DNA of 64,000 bases from Fulvimarina sp. Lineage in GTDB: Bacteria > Pseudomonadota > Alphaproteobacteria > Rhizobiales > Rhizobiaceae. Both the position numbers and the translations under genes were made by a program. The notes beneath the pieces were generated by a model. That model was not told the origin of the DNA, did no database searches, and was given only the letters and a program-made list of their open reading frames with translations. Positions 7,878 to 16,757 of this stretch are shown one piece after another. Location: positions 40,121-104,120 of the forward strand of contig PACL01000033.1 in the NCBI GenBank assembly GCA_002700095.1, in the 5' to 3' direction. Numbering within the stretch: the stretch's first letter is position 1; the number at the start of each line of letters is the position of its first letter.

Positions 7878-8213
7878 TCAGTCGGTGTCGGGCTGGACCG
7901 ACCTCATGCCGCTCTGCGCTGGCACTGCGATGATCGAGGATAAATCGTTCTCATAGAGAAAGCTGAACAGGCCTGGCAGGGTTCGAAAGAAACGAGGCTG
8001 CATTTTCCGCGCGCCGTCATCGGACTTTCTCGCAGTGACGAGCACGGTTTCCTTGCCGCTCTTTTCATTCACCGCGCGAACGAACCAACGTCCGTACCAA
8101 TTGGCATGCTGTTTGCGAGCCGACTTCGCACAAATTACTTCAACGCGATAACCATATTTGACAAGTTGGATGAATTCATCTTCGCGCGCCGTGTTCTTAT
8201 AAGTGAGTATCAT
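7878..8213 (-). CDS. Small hypothetical plasmid protein
   Basis: 111-residue protein without recognisable catalytic motif. It begins MILTYKNTAREDEFIQLVKYGYRVEV and has a central WYGRWFVRAVNEKSGKETVLVTAR segment that looks like a small alpha/beta fold. A GTG five codons upstream is possible but the ATG at 8213 is preferred. It resembles in style another small protein at 38480-38806 (both carry a segment for a modified basic core and a C-terminal FSFLY/ILSYHR element), without clear homology. The gene stands alone, convergent with higA. Function unknown. Confidence 0.5.
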   Translation of the reverse strand: MILTYKNTAREDEFIQLVKYGYRVEVICAKSARKQHANWYGRWFVRAVNEKSGKETVLVTARKSDDGARKMQPRFFRTLPGLFSFLYENDLSSIIAVPAQSGMRSVQPDTD

Positions 8214-9000
8214 CGGACTCGATTTCACTATTTACATGATAAATCCCATCAGGAGGCGTACGTATCGATAATATCAAAAATATGTCCGAATTATAATTTT
8301 AGAGTAATTCCAGATATCAACATCAATATGCCCATTTCGATGCCGGTTTACGCAATCATCATACGAAGTCATTGTTTTATAGCGAGAATTTCTCGTAACT
8401 GTATTGAATTCAAGAGTGAGAGACGGGGCTGCTTCATATCCCTTGCACTGTGCCGGCATCCGACCAGGCCTGTAAGCGGGCTTCTCAGCCTTCGCGCCCC
8501 GCACGTCCTGCCACCTGACGCGCCGGGTACGGTCTGACGAGCTCCGGTCTGATGCGGGCGCAACGCCCAGGCTATGGATTTCGTCCCTTCGCGTGATGTG
8601 TGCTTGGCAAGAGAGTTTGGAGATCACCGCGCATGCGCGGCGATCGCTCTGAAACAAAGACGGTGCGCTGGATCGACGCGGGCAAGCCCGCGCTCACCCC
8701 CGCCCCGACACCTTTCTCTTCGAGGTCCGCCCAACAGTCCCGCCTCGCCCTGTCAATGGACAAGCGCCGCTGCGCGTCGTCTCCGCCGGGGGGCCGTGTC
8801 CTCGCGTTGCTGCGGTCCGCACCACCCCCCCGGCTCCGATCCCATGACAGACCGAGCCAGGACCGTGGGTCGGGCTACGCCCTCCTCCACTCTGTTCCGC
8901 CGAAAACATGCGTTTTCGGGCGGATCAGACCGGCGAAGGCGCAGCCCATCGCGGAACGGGGCAGCCAGATCCCACCGCCTCACCACACAGGAGGCCACAG
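8214..9000. other. Long leader region upstream of ardC, AT-rich then GC-rich
   Basis: No supported gene in nearly 800 bp. The first 200 bp (about 8220-8420) are markedly AT-rich for this replicon and contain TTTACATGATAAA and ATAATATCAAAAATAT stretches, suggesting a promoter or foreign DNA. The remainder is GC-rich with no coherent protein frame. A good Shine-Dalgarno (AGGAGG) sits just before 9001. Confidence 0.4.
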
Positions 9001-9906
9001 ATGGCCAAGGCGAAATTCGACGTTTACGACCACGTTACCAACGAAATCATCGCGCAGATCGAGGCGGGCACTCCGCCGTGGCGCAAGCCGTGGACCGGCG
9101 GCGCTGCCGGCGCTTGTCTTCCTCGCCGCTTCAATGGCGACGAGTACCGCGGGATCAACGTTTTGATGTTGTGGGCGACGGCGGCGACGCAGGGCTATTC
9201 GTCGGCGCGATGGATGACTTATCGCCAGGCTGGCGAGCTTGGCGGGCAGGTGCGCAAAGGTGAAAAATCCGCCTGCGTCGTCAAGTTTGGCACCGTCGAG
9301 CGCGAGGACGACAACGGCGAGGAAAGGCGCGTTCCCTATTGCCGTGCCTACCGCGTGTTCAATGCCGATCAAATCGACGGTTTGCCGGAGGAGTTTTACA
9401 CTCGCCCCGACCCGGCGCGCGACCTTGGTACCGAAGCCGATCCCACGCTTGATGCTTTCTTTGCCCGCACGGGCGCGATGATTGAGAGCACCCGCGAACC
9501 ACGCGCCTTCTACGACCGGCGCCGCGACGTGATCCATATGCCTCCGATTGCGACCTTTCACGCTGCGCAAGGCTACTATGGGACGCTCGCCCACGAGCTG
9601 ACCCACTGGACGGGCGGAGACAAACGCCTTGAGCGGTTCAAGCGGTTCAATGACCGCAAAGCCTATGCCTTCGAGGAACTGGTGGCCGAAATCGGCGCGT
9701 GCATGTTGAGCGTTCGCCTTGGCGTACAGCCGACATTCGACCAGTCGGCCGCCTATGTCGAGGGGTGGCTGAAGGCGTTGAAGGAGGACAAGCGCGCGAT
9801 CTTCCGAGCGGCAAGCGAAGCCCAGAAGGCCGCTGACTTCATCATGCAAAGCGTCGATCGCGACGATGCAACGAAGGCCAAGGAGACCGGTGCAATCGCC
9901 GCCTGA
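9001..9906 (+). CDS. ardC: ArdC-like antirestriction protein
   Basis: 301-residue ArdC family protein. The N-terminal single-stranded DNA-binding domain (DVYDHVTNEIIAQIEAGTPPWRKPW, then YRGINVLMLW and GYSSARWMTYRQA) is followed by a zincin metallopeptidase domain with HELTHWTG around residues 199-206 and a downstream glutamate in FEELVAEIGA. ArdC proteins protect incoming plasmid DNA from host restriction during conjugation. The ATG at 9001 follows AGGAGGCCACAG. A long leader precedes it. Full length with all expected motifs. Alternative start codons upstream give no family similarity. Confidence 0.9.
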   Translation: MAKAKFDVYDHVTNEIIAQIEAGTPPWRKPWTGGAAGACLPRRFNGDEYRGINVLMLWATAATQGYSSARWMTYRQAGELGGQVRKGEKSACVVKFGTVEREDDNGEERRVPYCRAYRVFNADQIDGLPEEFYTRPDPARDLGTEADPTLDAFFARTGAMIESTREPRAFYDRRRDVIHMPPIATFHAAQGYYGTLAHELTHWTGGDKRLERFKRFNDRKAYAFEELVAEIGACMLSVRLGVQPTFDQSAAYVEGWLKALKEDKRAIFRAASEAQKAADFIMQSVDRDDATKAKETGAIAA

Positions 9907-10481
9907 GCTGCCACTGGTGGTCGGGGAGAAGCCGCCGCGCCGTCATGGTGCGGCGGAATTTCCGGGGTGCCGTCAGCGGCAGCCGCATCCCCTGGCAGCG
10001 ATCGAGGAGGAACCCAGAAAATGCCCGGGCCGGGGGCGAGCTGAGCCCACCCCCCGGCCCGCCCCGGCGCTTCGCGCCGAAGGCCGCTGCGCGGCCTGGA
10101 GATTGCGGACGCCATAGAGGTCAAGTCGATCGATCCTCCGTCCCGCAAGGACGTCGATGGAGCTGACGATGCGAGCTTCGTATCCCTCACCTTGGGCGCG
10201 AGCGGCGATCTCCGCCCGTATGCTTTTACCCACCGTCCTCTCAAAAAGCGGTGAAATCGCTCGACCGGCGTGACGCCTCGGCAGCGGTCTCGAATTGCTT
10301 GGCTTTCTCGGGAACCCAGCGACCTTTCGCATTCGGCTTTCAGCCAAAAATACGATATATTTTTCTGGATTAGGATTCAGCATTTATCATTATCCTATAT
10401 CAAATTTCTTGACGTCGGCTAGGCCGTTGGTTAGATATAATATCCTGATCGCAGCTTTGAATTTGATTAGGAATCTGTATC
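9907..10481. other. Intergenic stretch between ardC and hipB
   Basis: No supported gene. It contains GC-rich inverted sequence near 10060-10100 (CGCTTCGCGCCGAAGGCCGC..GCGGCCT), which could terminate ardC transcription. The last 150 bp are AT-rich with TTGATT and TATAAT-like elements just before the hipB start (ATATAATATCCTG), a likely promoter. Minus-strand open frames here have no recognisable motif. Confidence 0.4.
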
Positions 10482-11066
10482 ATGGCCTATCAGAGCGAAA
10501 GCCTGATTGCGCATGCCCGTGAGGTGCGCGAGGCATCGGGTACGAGTCAGCGCGCGCTCAGCGAACGGGCCGGGCTGACGCAGAGCCATATTTCCCAAAT
10601 TGAGAGCGGAAAGATGGAGCCCGGGCTGTCGAGCTTCATCGATATGACACGCGCGCTCGATCTCGAGCTCATGCTCGTGCCGAAGAAACTCGTGCCCGCG
10701 GTGCGAGGCCTGATCAAGGCGCAGGCAACACCGGACATGCATATCCGTACCGGTCAGCCCGACAACAAGCGCTTTGCCCGTGCCGAGCGGCTGGTCAAGA
10801 AAATGAAGCAGCTTGACGGCAGCTCCGCCGATCTCGATCGCATCGAAGAAACGCTTCGGTTTCTGCGAGGGGTGAATATCAGCGATCAGGAAATGCAGCT
10901 GGTGCGTGAGCTGATCGCCCGCCTCGAGCGCTATCAGGCGAGTGCGCAGGCGGCCCCTGTCGTGCGTGACATTGCGCAAAGCCTGCAGCGACTGCGCAAC
11001 TCCATCGCCCATGCCGGTCCGTCGGAGCCGCGCCCCGCCTATTCGCTGGACGATGGAGATGCCTGA
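10482..11066 (+). CDS. hipB: HipB-like XRE antitoxin/regulator
   Basis: 194-residue protein with an N-terminal XRE helix-turn-helix (VREASGTSQRALSERAGLTQSHISQIESGKMEPGLSS, about residues 12-50) as in HipB. A longer helical C-terminal region (ERLVKKMKQLDGSSADLDRIEETLRFLR) is unlike the short classical HipB. It lies directly before and overlaps hipA. In HipBA modules the HTH protein binds the promoter and the toxin kinase, keeping it silent. An AT-rich promoter precedes the ATG. The extended C-terminal half may carry the toxin-binding role. Confidence 0.8.
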   Translation: MAYQSESLIAHAREVREASGTSQRALSERAGLTQSHISQIESGKMEPGLSSFIDMTRALDLELMLVPKKLVPAVRGLIKAQATPDMHIRTGQPDNKRFARAERLVKKMKQLDGSSADLDRIEETLRFLRGVNISDQEMQLVRELIARLERYQASAQAAPVVRDIAQSLQRLRNSIAHAGPSEPRPAYSLDDGDA

Positions 11067-12288
11067 CGTCTTGGTTCTCGACGTGCGGCTCTACGACGAG
11101 CCTATCGGCACGCTGGCCCATTTGCAGGGTGATCGGACGATCTTTGCCTTCAACGAAGACTATGTCGGGAACCCGGATCGACCGACCCTCAGCCTATCGT
11201 TCAAGGATGATCTGGGCGGCCTCATCACCAGGATCCGCCCGACACAGCGGGTTGTACCGCCATTCTTCTCGAACCTTTTGCCGGAGGGTGGCCTACGCCG
11301 CTATCTCGCCGAGCGGGCCGGGGTCAATCAGCAGCGAGAATTCTTCCTGCTCTGGGTGCTGGGGCTCGACCTGCCCGGAGCACTCTCGATCCATCCGGCG
11401 GCCGGTAACACCCTTCCACCTGGTGCCGACGAGGATTTGCCGGAGAACGCCAAACCCAATGCGCTGCGCTTTTCGCTCGCGGGTGTGCAGCTGAAATTCT
11501 CCGCGTTCGAGAACACAGGGAAGGGCGGAGGCCTGACCATTCCCGCCGAAGGCGTTGGTGGTTCCTGGATCGTGAAGCTTCCGTCCCAGCAATTCACCGG
11601 GGTTCCGGAGAACGAGTTCTCAATGATGACGATCGCTGGGATGATCGGCATGGAGGTGCCTGTCATCAACCTGGTGGCTCTCGATGCGATCGCCGGTATT
11701 CCAGAAGGCGTCGGCCAGCTGAAGGGACGAGCGCTTGCTGTCAGCCGCTTCGACCGAACCGGCGACGGTCCGGTCCACACCGAGGATTTCGCGCAGGTTT
11801 TCGGGGTCTTTCCGGACGACAAATACAAGCGTGCCAGCTACGCCAACATCGCGCGCGTTATCGGGACTGAGGCAGGAGACGCCGGCGCTGCCGAGTTCAT
11901 TCGCCGCCTCGTATTCAGTGCGCTGATAGGCAATGGCGACATGCATCTCAAAAACTGGTCGCTGATCTATCCGGATAAGCGATCGGCCATGCTCTCGCCA
12001 GCCTACGATCTCGTTTCGACCATCGCCTACATCGAGGGCGAGGACACGGCCGCCCTGAATTTCTCCCGGACGAAGAAGATGGCCGACTTCGATGCAGATG
12101 AGCTTCGGCATCTGGCGGCCAAAGCCCTTCTGCCGGAAAAGCTTGTCGTCGACACTGCCGCCGAAACCGTCCAACGGTTCCGGCAGGTGTGGGAGACCGA
12201 GAAGGGGCATCTTCCTCTCGCCGCTAACGTCGTAGCGGCAATCGACGCCCATGCCCCGACCGTGCCGCTCTACAGCGAACTGGCATGA
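11053..12288 (+). CDS. hipA: HipA-family serine/threonine kinase toxin
   Basis: About 411-residue HipA kinase. It has a HipA N-terminal subdomain (VLVLDVRLYDEPIGTLAHL, FFSNLLPEGGLRRYLAERAG), the nucleotide-binding region (SWIVKLPSQQFTGVPENEF) and the catalytic motifs GNGDMHLKNWSLIY and LSPAYDLVST. HipA toxins phosphorylate aminoacyl-tRNA synthetases (GltX in E. coli) and induce growth arrest. The start overlaps the hipB end by 14 bp; ATG 11059 is an alternative two codons in. An open frame extends further upstream within hipB but that part is out of character. All key residues appear intact, so the toxin is probably active. Confidence 0.9.
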   Translation: MEMPDVLVLDVRLYDEPIGTLAHLQGDRTIFAFNEDYVGNPDRPTLSLSFKDDLGGLITRIRPTQRVVPPFFSNLLPEGGLRRYLAERAGVNQQREFFLLWVLGLDLPGALSIHPAAGNTLPPGADEDLPENAKPNALRFSLAGVQLKFSAFENTGKGGGLTIPAEGVGGSWIVKLPSQQFTGVPENEFSMMTIAGMIGMEVPVINLVALDAIAGIPEGVGQLKGRALAVSRFDRTGDGPVHTEDFAQVFGVFPDDKYKRASYANIARVIGTEAGDAGAAEFIRRLVFSALIGNGDMHLKNWSLIYPDKRSAMLSPAYDLVSTIAYIEGEDTAALNFSRTKKMADFDADELRHLAAKALLPEKLVVDTAAETVQRFRQVWETEKGHLPLAANVVAAIDAHAPTVPLYSELA

Positions 12289-12536
12289 CAAGAACCCGGT
12301 CACGAATTCGCGGCACTGACTGTCTTCTGATCGATCGAGAAGCAGAGCATGTCGCCCCTCGACGATCCGGCCCGAGCCATTCAGACAATTCTGAATCCTG
12401 ACGTCGGAAATATCCGCGGGGGAGCGCGCAATGTGAACGACGGAGCGGACGCAGACAACTTCCGGACCATCCCGGATCGTCATGCGAACCGAGCGGCGCC
12501 GGCAGATGCCGGCAAGGTCATCGACCGCCTCGCAGT
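12289..12536. other. Gap between hipA and the catabolic cassette
   Basis: About 250 bp between convergent genes with no supported coding region. It may hold the left boundary of the catabolic cassette, but no terminal repeat was found by eye. Confidence 0.3.
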
Positions 12537-13511
12537 TCAGCCATGCGGATAAACGCGATTGACAGGAAGCTCGCCTCGCGAGATCCGCCGGACATTGTCC
12601 ACGATCACCTCCTGGCGCCGTGCGATCGTCCCGGTGGTCCAGGCCGACATGTGCGGCGTCATCAATAGGTTCGGCAATTCGTGGAACGGCAGCTCCGAGG
12701 GATGCGGTTCGGGATTTTCGACCGAGGGATAGCGGTACCAAGTGTCGATGATGCCCGAGATACGGCCCGACGCGAACGCGTCGTAAAGGGCGTGTTCCTC
12801 GATCACCGCTCCGCGCCCGACATTCATTATGACGGCGCCATTGGGAAGGGCGGACAGAACGTCGGCACCGATCAGTCCGCGCGTCTCTTCCGTCAGCGGC
12901 AGCGTCGCAAGGAGCACGTCGACCATCGGTGCCATCTCGCCGAGCCTCTCAAGACCAAAGCTCTCGTCAACGACGTCCGTCGGCTCGACCACCGAGCGAT
13001 TGGCGACGAGGACGCGCATGCCGAAAGCTTTCGCGGCTTTCGCAATCGCCTTGCCGATATGGCCGAAGCCGACGATGCCGAGCGTCTGGCTGCGAAGCTC
13101 GCTGCGCAGGCCGGTCGGCCGCCCGGCCCAATGTTCCCAGTTGCCTTGCCTGAGCTGGGCGTCGACGCGAACGAGCGGCACGTGGCGCGCGAGCAGCGCT
13201 GCCATCACATATTCGGCGATCGCAGTCTCGTGGCCAAAGGCGTTGCAGAGGGTGGAGCCCTCCGGCAGGCAGCCGACGTCGATCTGGTCGACGCCCGCTG
13301 CAGGCGACTGGTAAAGCTTCAAAGCGCGCGGGGTCGGATGGTGCTCCTTGAGCGCGATGCCGACGATGATTTCGGCCTTTTCGAAGGCCTCGCGCTCGCC
13401 GTCGCCATCGAGGGCATCGGACACGCGGACCACCTCGTGACCGGCCCCGAGCCGGTCCTCAATGCCGATGGAGAAGGTTTCGGCATTTGCGCCGTGGAAG
13501 ACGATCAGCAT
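12537..13511 (-). CDS. D-2-hydroxyacid dehydrogenase, NAD(P)-dependent
   Basis: 324-residue member of the D-isomer specific 2-hydroxyacid dehydrogenase family. The Rossmann motif GIVGFGHIGKAIAKAAKAFG (about residues 145-164) binds NAD(P). Substrate-site residues follow in LPLTEETRGLIG, NVGRGAVIEEHAL and the C-terminal TPHMSAWT histidine. It would interconvert a 2-keto and a 2-hydroxy acid, here probably an intermediate of acid-sugar breakdown. Last gene of the minus-strand cassette 12537-16611 with a 4-bp gap from the upstream dehydrogenase. The exact substrate cannot be read from sequence. Confidence 0.85.
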   Translation of the reverse strand: MLIVFHGANAETFSIGIEDRLGAGHEVVRVSDALDGDGEREAFEKAEIIVGIALKEHHPTPRALKLYQSPAAGVDQIDVGCLPEGSTLCNAFGHETAIAEYVMAALLARHVPLVRVDAQLRQGNWEHWAGRPTGLRSELRSQTLGIVGFGHIGKAIAKAAKAFGMRVLVANRSVVEPTDVVDESFGLERLGEMAPMVDVLLATLPLTEETRGLIGADVLSALPNGAVIMNVGRGAVIEEHALYDAFASGRISGIIDTWYRYPSVENPEPHPSELPFHELPNLLMTPHMSAWTTGTIARRQEVIVDNVRRISRGELPVNRVYPHG

Positions 13512-13515
13512 GGCG

Positions 13516-14565
13516 TCAACCGTCCCAGTCCTGCAGATCGAGATGGATCTTCATGGCCTGCGAGCGGTCCGAAGCAAGATCGAAGGCCTCGATCGCTCGC
13601 GCCGCCGGCATTCGGTGGGTGACGAGGGGGCTGAGATCCGCCCGGCCCGATGCGATGAGGTTCACGGCGACGGCAAACTCCTCGTCGAAGCGGAAACTGC
13701 CGACCGCCTCGATCTCCTTCGTCACGACGAGCGACATCGGCACTTCAATGGCGCCGCCGAGCCCGACGGTCACGAGGCGTCCGCGGGGTCTCAAGATCTC
13801 GAGCGCGGCGGCGAGAGCGCCCGGATGTCCGGAGCATTCGAAGACGCAGTCCGTCCGGCCCTTTCCAGCCTTCAGATCATCGAGGTCGCCGGGGTTCGCC
13901 GCGGTGTTGACGAGCCGGTCGGCGCCAAGCGCCTCGGCGATCTTCAAGGGCGCGTCGTGGACGTCGCAGGCGACGATCTTCGCCGCGCCCGCGAGCTTCG
14001 CTGCCGCGACGGCGAGGCACCCGATCGGTCCGCAGCCGAAGACGACGACCGTCCGCCCGAATAGATCGCCCGCACGGCGCGCCGCATGAAGGCAGACGGC
14101 AAAGGGCTCGGCGAGCGCCAGGAGCGAGGCGTCCGCGACGCCCTCCGCCTTGATGAGCTGGGCCTCCGGTACGGTGAGCGTCTCGCGGAAAAGGCCCTGG
14201 ACATGCGGGAAGCGCATCGCCGAGCCGTTGAAAACCATGTCGAGGCACTGGTTCGGCAGCCCCCGGCGGCATTCCTCGCAGTGACCGCAGGCACGCGAGG
14301 GGTTGAGCGCGCCGATATCGCCGATGGCGAGCTTCGAAACGCCCTTGCCCAGGGCCTCGACCGTTCCGGAAACCTCGTGTCCGAGGATCATCGGCTCTCT
14401 CAACCGCACCGTGCCGAAGCCGCCATTGTGATAATAATGGAGATCCGAACCACAGATGCCTCCGACGGCGAGACGCAGGCGCACCTCGCCCGGACCTGGA
14501 TCTCCCGCCGCCTCGCGCTCGTCCAAACGCAGATCATGGGGGGCGTGGGCGACGATTGCGCGCAT
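13516..14565 (-). CDS. Zinc-dependent alcohol dehydrogenase, L-idonate 5-dehydrogenase-like
   Basis: 349-residue medium-chain dehydrogenase. Catalytic zinc ligands are in GGICGSDLHYY (Cys) and the GHEVSG histidine-glutamate pair. The structural-zinc cysteines are in CGHCEECRRGLPNQC, and the NAD-binding motif is VFGCGPIGCLAV. The GSDLHYYHNGGFGTVRLREPMILGHE stretch is typical of L-idonate 5-dehydrogenases. It would oxidise a sugar acid or polyol. Its neighbours are a gluconate 5-dehydrogenase-like SDR and an enolase-superfamily dehydratase, which agrees with sugar-acid catabolism. Full length; substrate inferred only. Confidence 0.85.
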   Translation of the reverse strand: MRAIVAHAPHDLRLDEREAAGDPGPGEVRLRLAVGGICGSDLHYYHNGGFGTVRLREPMILGHEVSGTVEALGKGVSKLAIGDIGALNPSRACGHCEECRRGLPNQCLDMVFNGSAMRFPHVQGLFRETLTVPEAQLIKAEGVADASLLALAEPFAVCLHAARRAGDLFGRTVVVFGCGPIGCLAVAAAKLAGAAKIVACDVHDAPLKIAEALGADRLVNTAANPGDLDDLKAGKGRTDCVFECSGHPGALAAALEILRPRGRLVTVGLGGAIEVPMSLVVTKEIEAVGSFRFDEEFAVAVNLIASGRADLSPLVTHRMPAARAIEAFDLASDRSQAMKIHLDLQDWDG

Positions 14566-14626
14566 CGGATGGTTTCCTTCCTTGATGGATGGTTCGTGGC
14601 AGCTCGGGCTTGGCCCGCCGTCGCCG

Positions 14627-15406
14627 TCAGAGCACCGAGATCATGCCGCCGTCGACGAAGATGAGCTGGCCGTTGACGTAAGTGGAGGCGGGCGACGCGA
14701 GGAAGACGGCCGCGCCGACGAGTTCGTCCGGCTGCCCCCACCGCTTGGCGGGCGTACGCCCCTTGACCCAGGCATCGAACTCCGGGTCCGACAGCAGCGC
14801 CTCGTTCATCTCGGTCACCATGTAGCCGGGGCCGATCGCATTCGCCTGGATGCCGTGCTCGGCCCATTCTGCGGCCATGCCCTTGGTCAGCATCTTGATG
14901 CCGCCTTTGGCGACCGTATAGGGCGTCACCGTGCGGCGCGCGAGGTCGGAGGTCAGCGAGCCGATATTGATGACCTTGCCGCTCCCCCGCGGGATCATGC
15001 GTTTGGCCGCCTCGCGTCCGAGAAGAAAGGCCGCCGTCAGATTGGTGTCGATGACGCGCTGCCAGTCGGCGAGCTTCAGCTCGACCATGAGCTGGCGATG
15101 CTGGATGCCGGCATTGTTGACGAGGATGTCGATCTCGATGCCTTCGGCATCGAACCGGGCGAAGGCCCCTTCGACCTCTTCCTCGACCGCGACGTCGAAC
15201 ACGGCTTCGAGGACCTCGTAGCCCTTGGCGCGCATCTCGTCCGCGGCCCGCTTCACGGTTTCCGCCTTGCGCCCGTTGATGACGAGCCGCGCCCCTGCAT
15301 CCCCGAGCCCTTCCGCGATCGCCCGGCCGAGCCCGCGCGAGGAGCCGGTGACGAGGGCGGTCTTGCCGGAAATATCGAACAGTGGATTGGGTTTGGCGTC
15401 AGGCAT
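14627..15406 (-). CDS. SDR oxidoreductase, gluconate 5-dehydrogenase-like
   Basis: 259-residue classical short-chain dehydrogenase. The cofactor motif TGSSRGLGRAIAEGL is followed by NNAGIQHR, a catalytic serine in NIGSLTS, and YTVAKGG (Tyr-x3-Lys). The C-terminal half ends FVDGGMISVL. Sequence flavour is that of IdnO/gluconate 5-dehydrogenases, which reduce 5-keto-gluconate. The ATG at 15406 overlaps the stop of the upstream enolase-family gene by one base, so the two are translationally coupled. The longer open frame upstream is the wrong frame of that gene. Pairing with an IdnD-like dehydrogenase resembles the L-idonate pathway. Confidence 0.87.
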   Translation of the reverse strand: MPDAKPNPLFDISGKTALVTGSSRGLGRAIAEGLGDAGARLVINGRKAETVKRAADEMRAKGYEVLEAVFDVAVEEEVEGAFARFDAEGIEIDILVNNAGIQHRQLMVELKLADWQRVIDTNLTAAFLLGREAAKRMIPRGSGKVINIGSLTSDLARRTVTPYTVAKGGIKMLTKGMAAEWAEHGIQANAIGPGYMVTEMNEALLSDPEFDAWVKGRTPAKRWGQPDELVGAAVFLASPASTYVNGQLIFVDGGMISVL

Positions 15407-16611
15407 CAGGAAAGCTCCGATTTGCGGGTGGTAAGGTCGGACCGTTCGAAGACCGACGGCAGAAGTTCGGTACCGAGGCCCGGCCCCTGCATGGGCAGGA
15501 CATGGCCGTTCTCGATCTTCGGCAGTTCGGTGACGAGTTCCTTGTACCAGCCGGTATAGAAGGCCCGCACCGATTCCTGGATCAGCGTGTTGGGCTGCGA
15601 AAGCGAGGAATGGACGGCCGCCACATAGGCAACCGGCCCGGTGCAGTCGTGCGGGGCGTAAGGCCGATGGTAGGTGTCGGCCAACGCCGCGATCTTGCGC
15701 CCCTCGGTGAGGCCGCCCGTCCAGACGAGGTCGGTCATGACGACGCCGATGGCGCCGGCCTCCAGCATGTCCTTGTAGGGAAAGCGGCTTCCCAGCGTCT
15801 CGGAGGCGCAGATCGGCACACTTGTGGAGCCCGCGAGTTCCTTCAGCGCCGAGACAGAATTCATGCGGATGGGGTCTTCGTACCAGGTCGGATCGAAAGC
15901 TTCGAGTTCGCTGGCGATGCGCTTGATCGTCGGCAGATTCCACAAGCAGTGGAACTCCACCATGATCTGCATCTTATCGCCGACGCGCTTGCGGATCTTC
16001 TCGAAGGGCTCAAGGGCCTTTCGCATCTCTGCGGTGGAGATGAAGCGTCCGTCGTTCGCGATGGCGGGAGGATCGAACGGCCAGATCTTCATGCCGGTGA
16101 TGCCCTGCTCAAGCAGGCTTTCGGCGATCGCGCCGGCATCGGTCATGAAGCCCTGGAGATCTTCGTAAGGACCATCCTGCGATGCCCCGAAATTCCAGGT
16201 GTCGACCGGCTTGATCTTGTGAGAGCGGACGTAGCCGTAGCCGGCGCAGGTGTTGTAGACAGGCACCTTGTCGTGACACAGGCCGCCGAGCATCTGGTGC
16301 ACAGGCTGGTCGCAGACTTTGCCGAAAATGTCCCAGAGGGCCAGGTCGATGGCGGAGGCCGCACGGTATTCCGCCCCAGTCGACGACTGAGCCATCGGCA
16401 AGTTCACGAGTTCACGCGAAAGGGCCTCGATGCGCAGCGGATCCTTGCCCAGGAGCCGATCGGCGAGAGTGTCGTGGAGATGAGCCTCGACGGCGCCCGC
16501 GCCGTAGAAGGTCTCGCCCAGCCCGATCGTCCCCTCATCGGTGTGAACACGCACCCAAAGGACGTTTGAAAACTCCTGCGTGCGCAGTGTCTCGATCGCG
16601 GTGATCTTCAA
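15406..16611 (-). CDS. Enolase-superfamily dehydratase (mandelate racemase-like)
   Basis: 401-residue mandelate racemase/muconate-lactonizing enzyme superfamily protein, probably an acid-sugar dehydratase. Capping-domain segments GLGETFYGAGAVEAHLHDTLA lead into a TIM barrel. Candidate metal ligands lie in IMVEFHCLWN, TWYEDPI and CASETLG, with a general-base Lys region GMKIWPFDP and a catalytic His region YAPHDCTGP. The exact substrate (mannonate, galactonate, gluconate or other) cannot be assigned. First gene of the minus-strand catabolic operon, divergent from the GntR regulator gene and followed without gap by the SDR. Confidence 0.85.
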   Translation of the reverse strand: MKITAIETLRTQEFSNVLWVRVHTDEGTIGLGETFYGAGAVEAHLHDTLADRLLGKDPLRIEALSRELVNLPMAQSSTGAEYRAASAIDLALWDIFGKVCDQPVHQMLGGLCHDKVPVYNTCAGYGYVRSHKIKPVDTWNFGASQDGPYEDLQGFMTDAGAIAESLLEQGITGMKIWPFDPPAIANDGRFISTAEMRKALEPFEKIRKRVGDKMQIMVEFHCLWNLPTIKRIASELEAFDPTWYEDPIRMNSVSALKELAGSTSVPICASETLGSRFPYKDMLEAGAIGVVMTDLVWTGGLTEGRKIAALADTYHRPYAPHDCTGPVAYVAAVHSSLSQPNTLIQESVRAFYTGWYKELVTELPKIENGHVLPMQGPGLGTELLPSVFERSDLTTRKSELS

Positions 16612-16677
16612 CGCTCATTCTCCATCGTCTTGAGGGTTCGCGCTTTCGCTGAAGCCTTCGCGCCTCATAAGAGTCTG

Positions 16678-16709
16678 TTGACATTCCACAAAATACCGTG
16701 AAATATCAC
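16678..16709 (+). promoter_or_regulatory. Putative promoter and GntR operator
   Basis: TTGACA (16678-16683) and AAATAT (16701-16706) are separated by 17 bp and point to the GntR gene. The near-palindrome GTGAAATATCAC (16698-16709) overlaps the -10 and is a candidate GntR-family operator. It lies in the divergent spacer between the dehydratase operon and the regulator, so it could control both directions. Confidence 0.45.
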
Positions 16710-16757
16710 TGGCGAACGCATACGGGTTTGAGGCCGCATTTGCAAGTTTCCTCTCCA

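Noticed and set aside
8106..8537. Plus-strand frame in the AT-rich region before ardC
   Set aside because: Open only because of AT-rich sequence; no motif and it overlaps the gene at 7878-8213 on the other strand.
9973..10383. Minus-strand frame between ardC and hipB
   Set aside because: No start signal and low-complexity C-terminal half; probably chance in GC-rich DNA.
14627..15943. 438-codon minus-strand frame as a single long dehydrogenase
   Set aside because: The first 180 codons are the wrong frame of the enolase-family gene; SDR similarity begins at the ATG at 15406.
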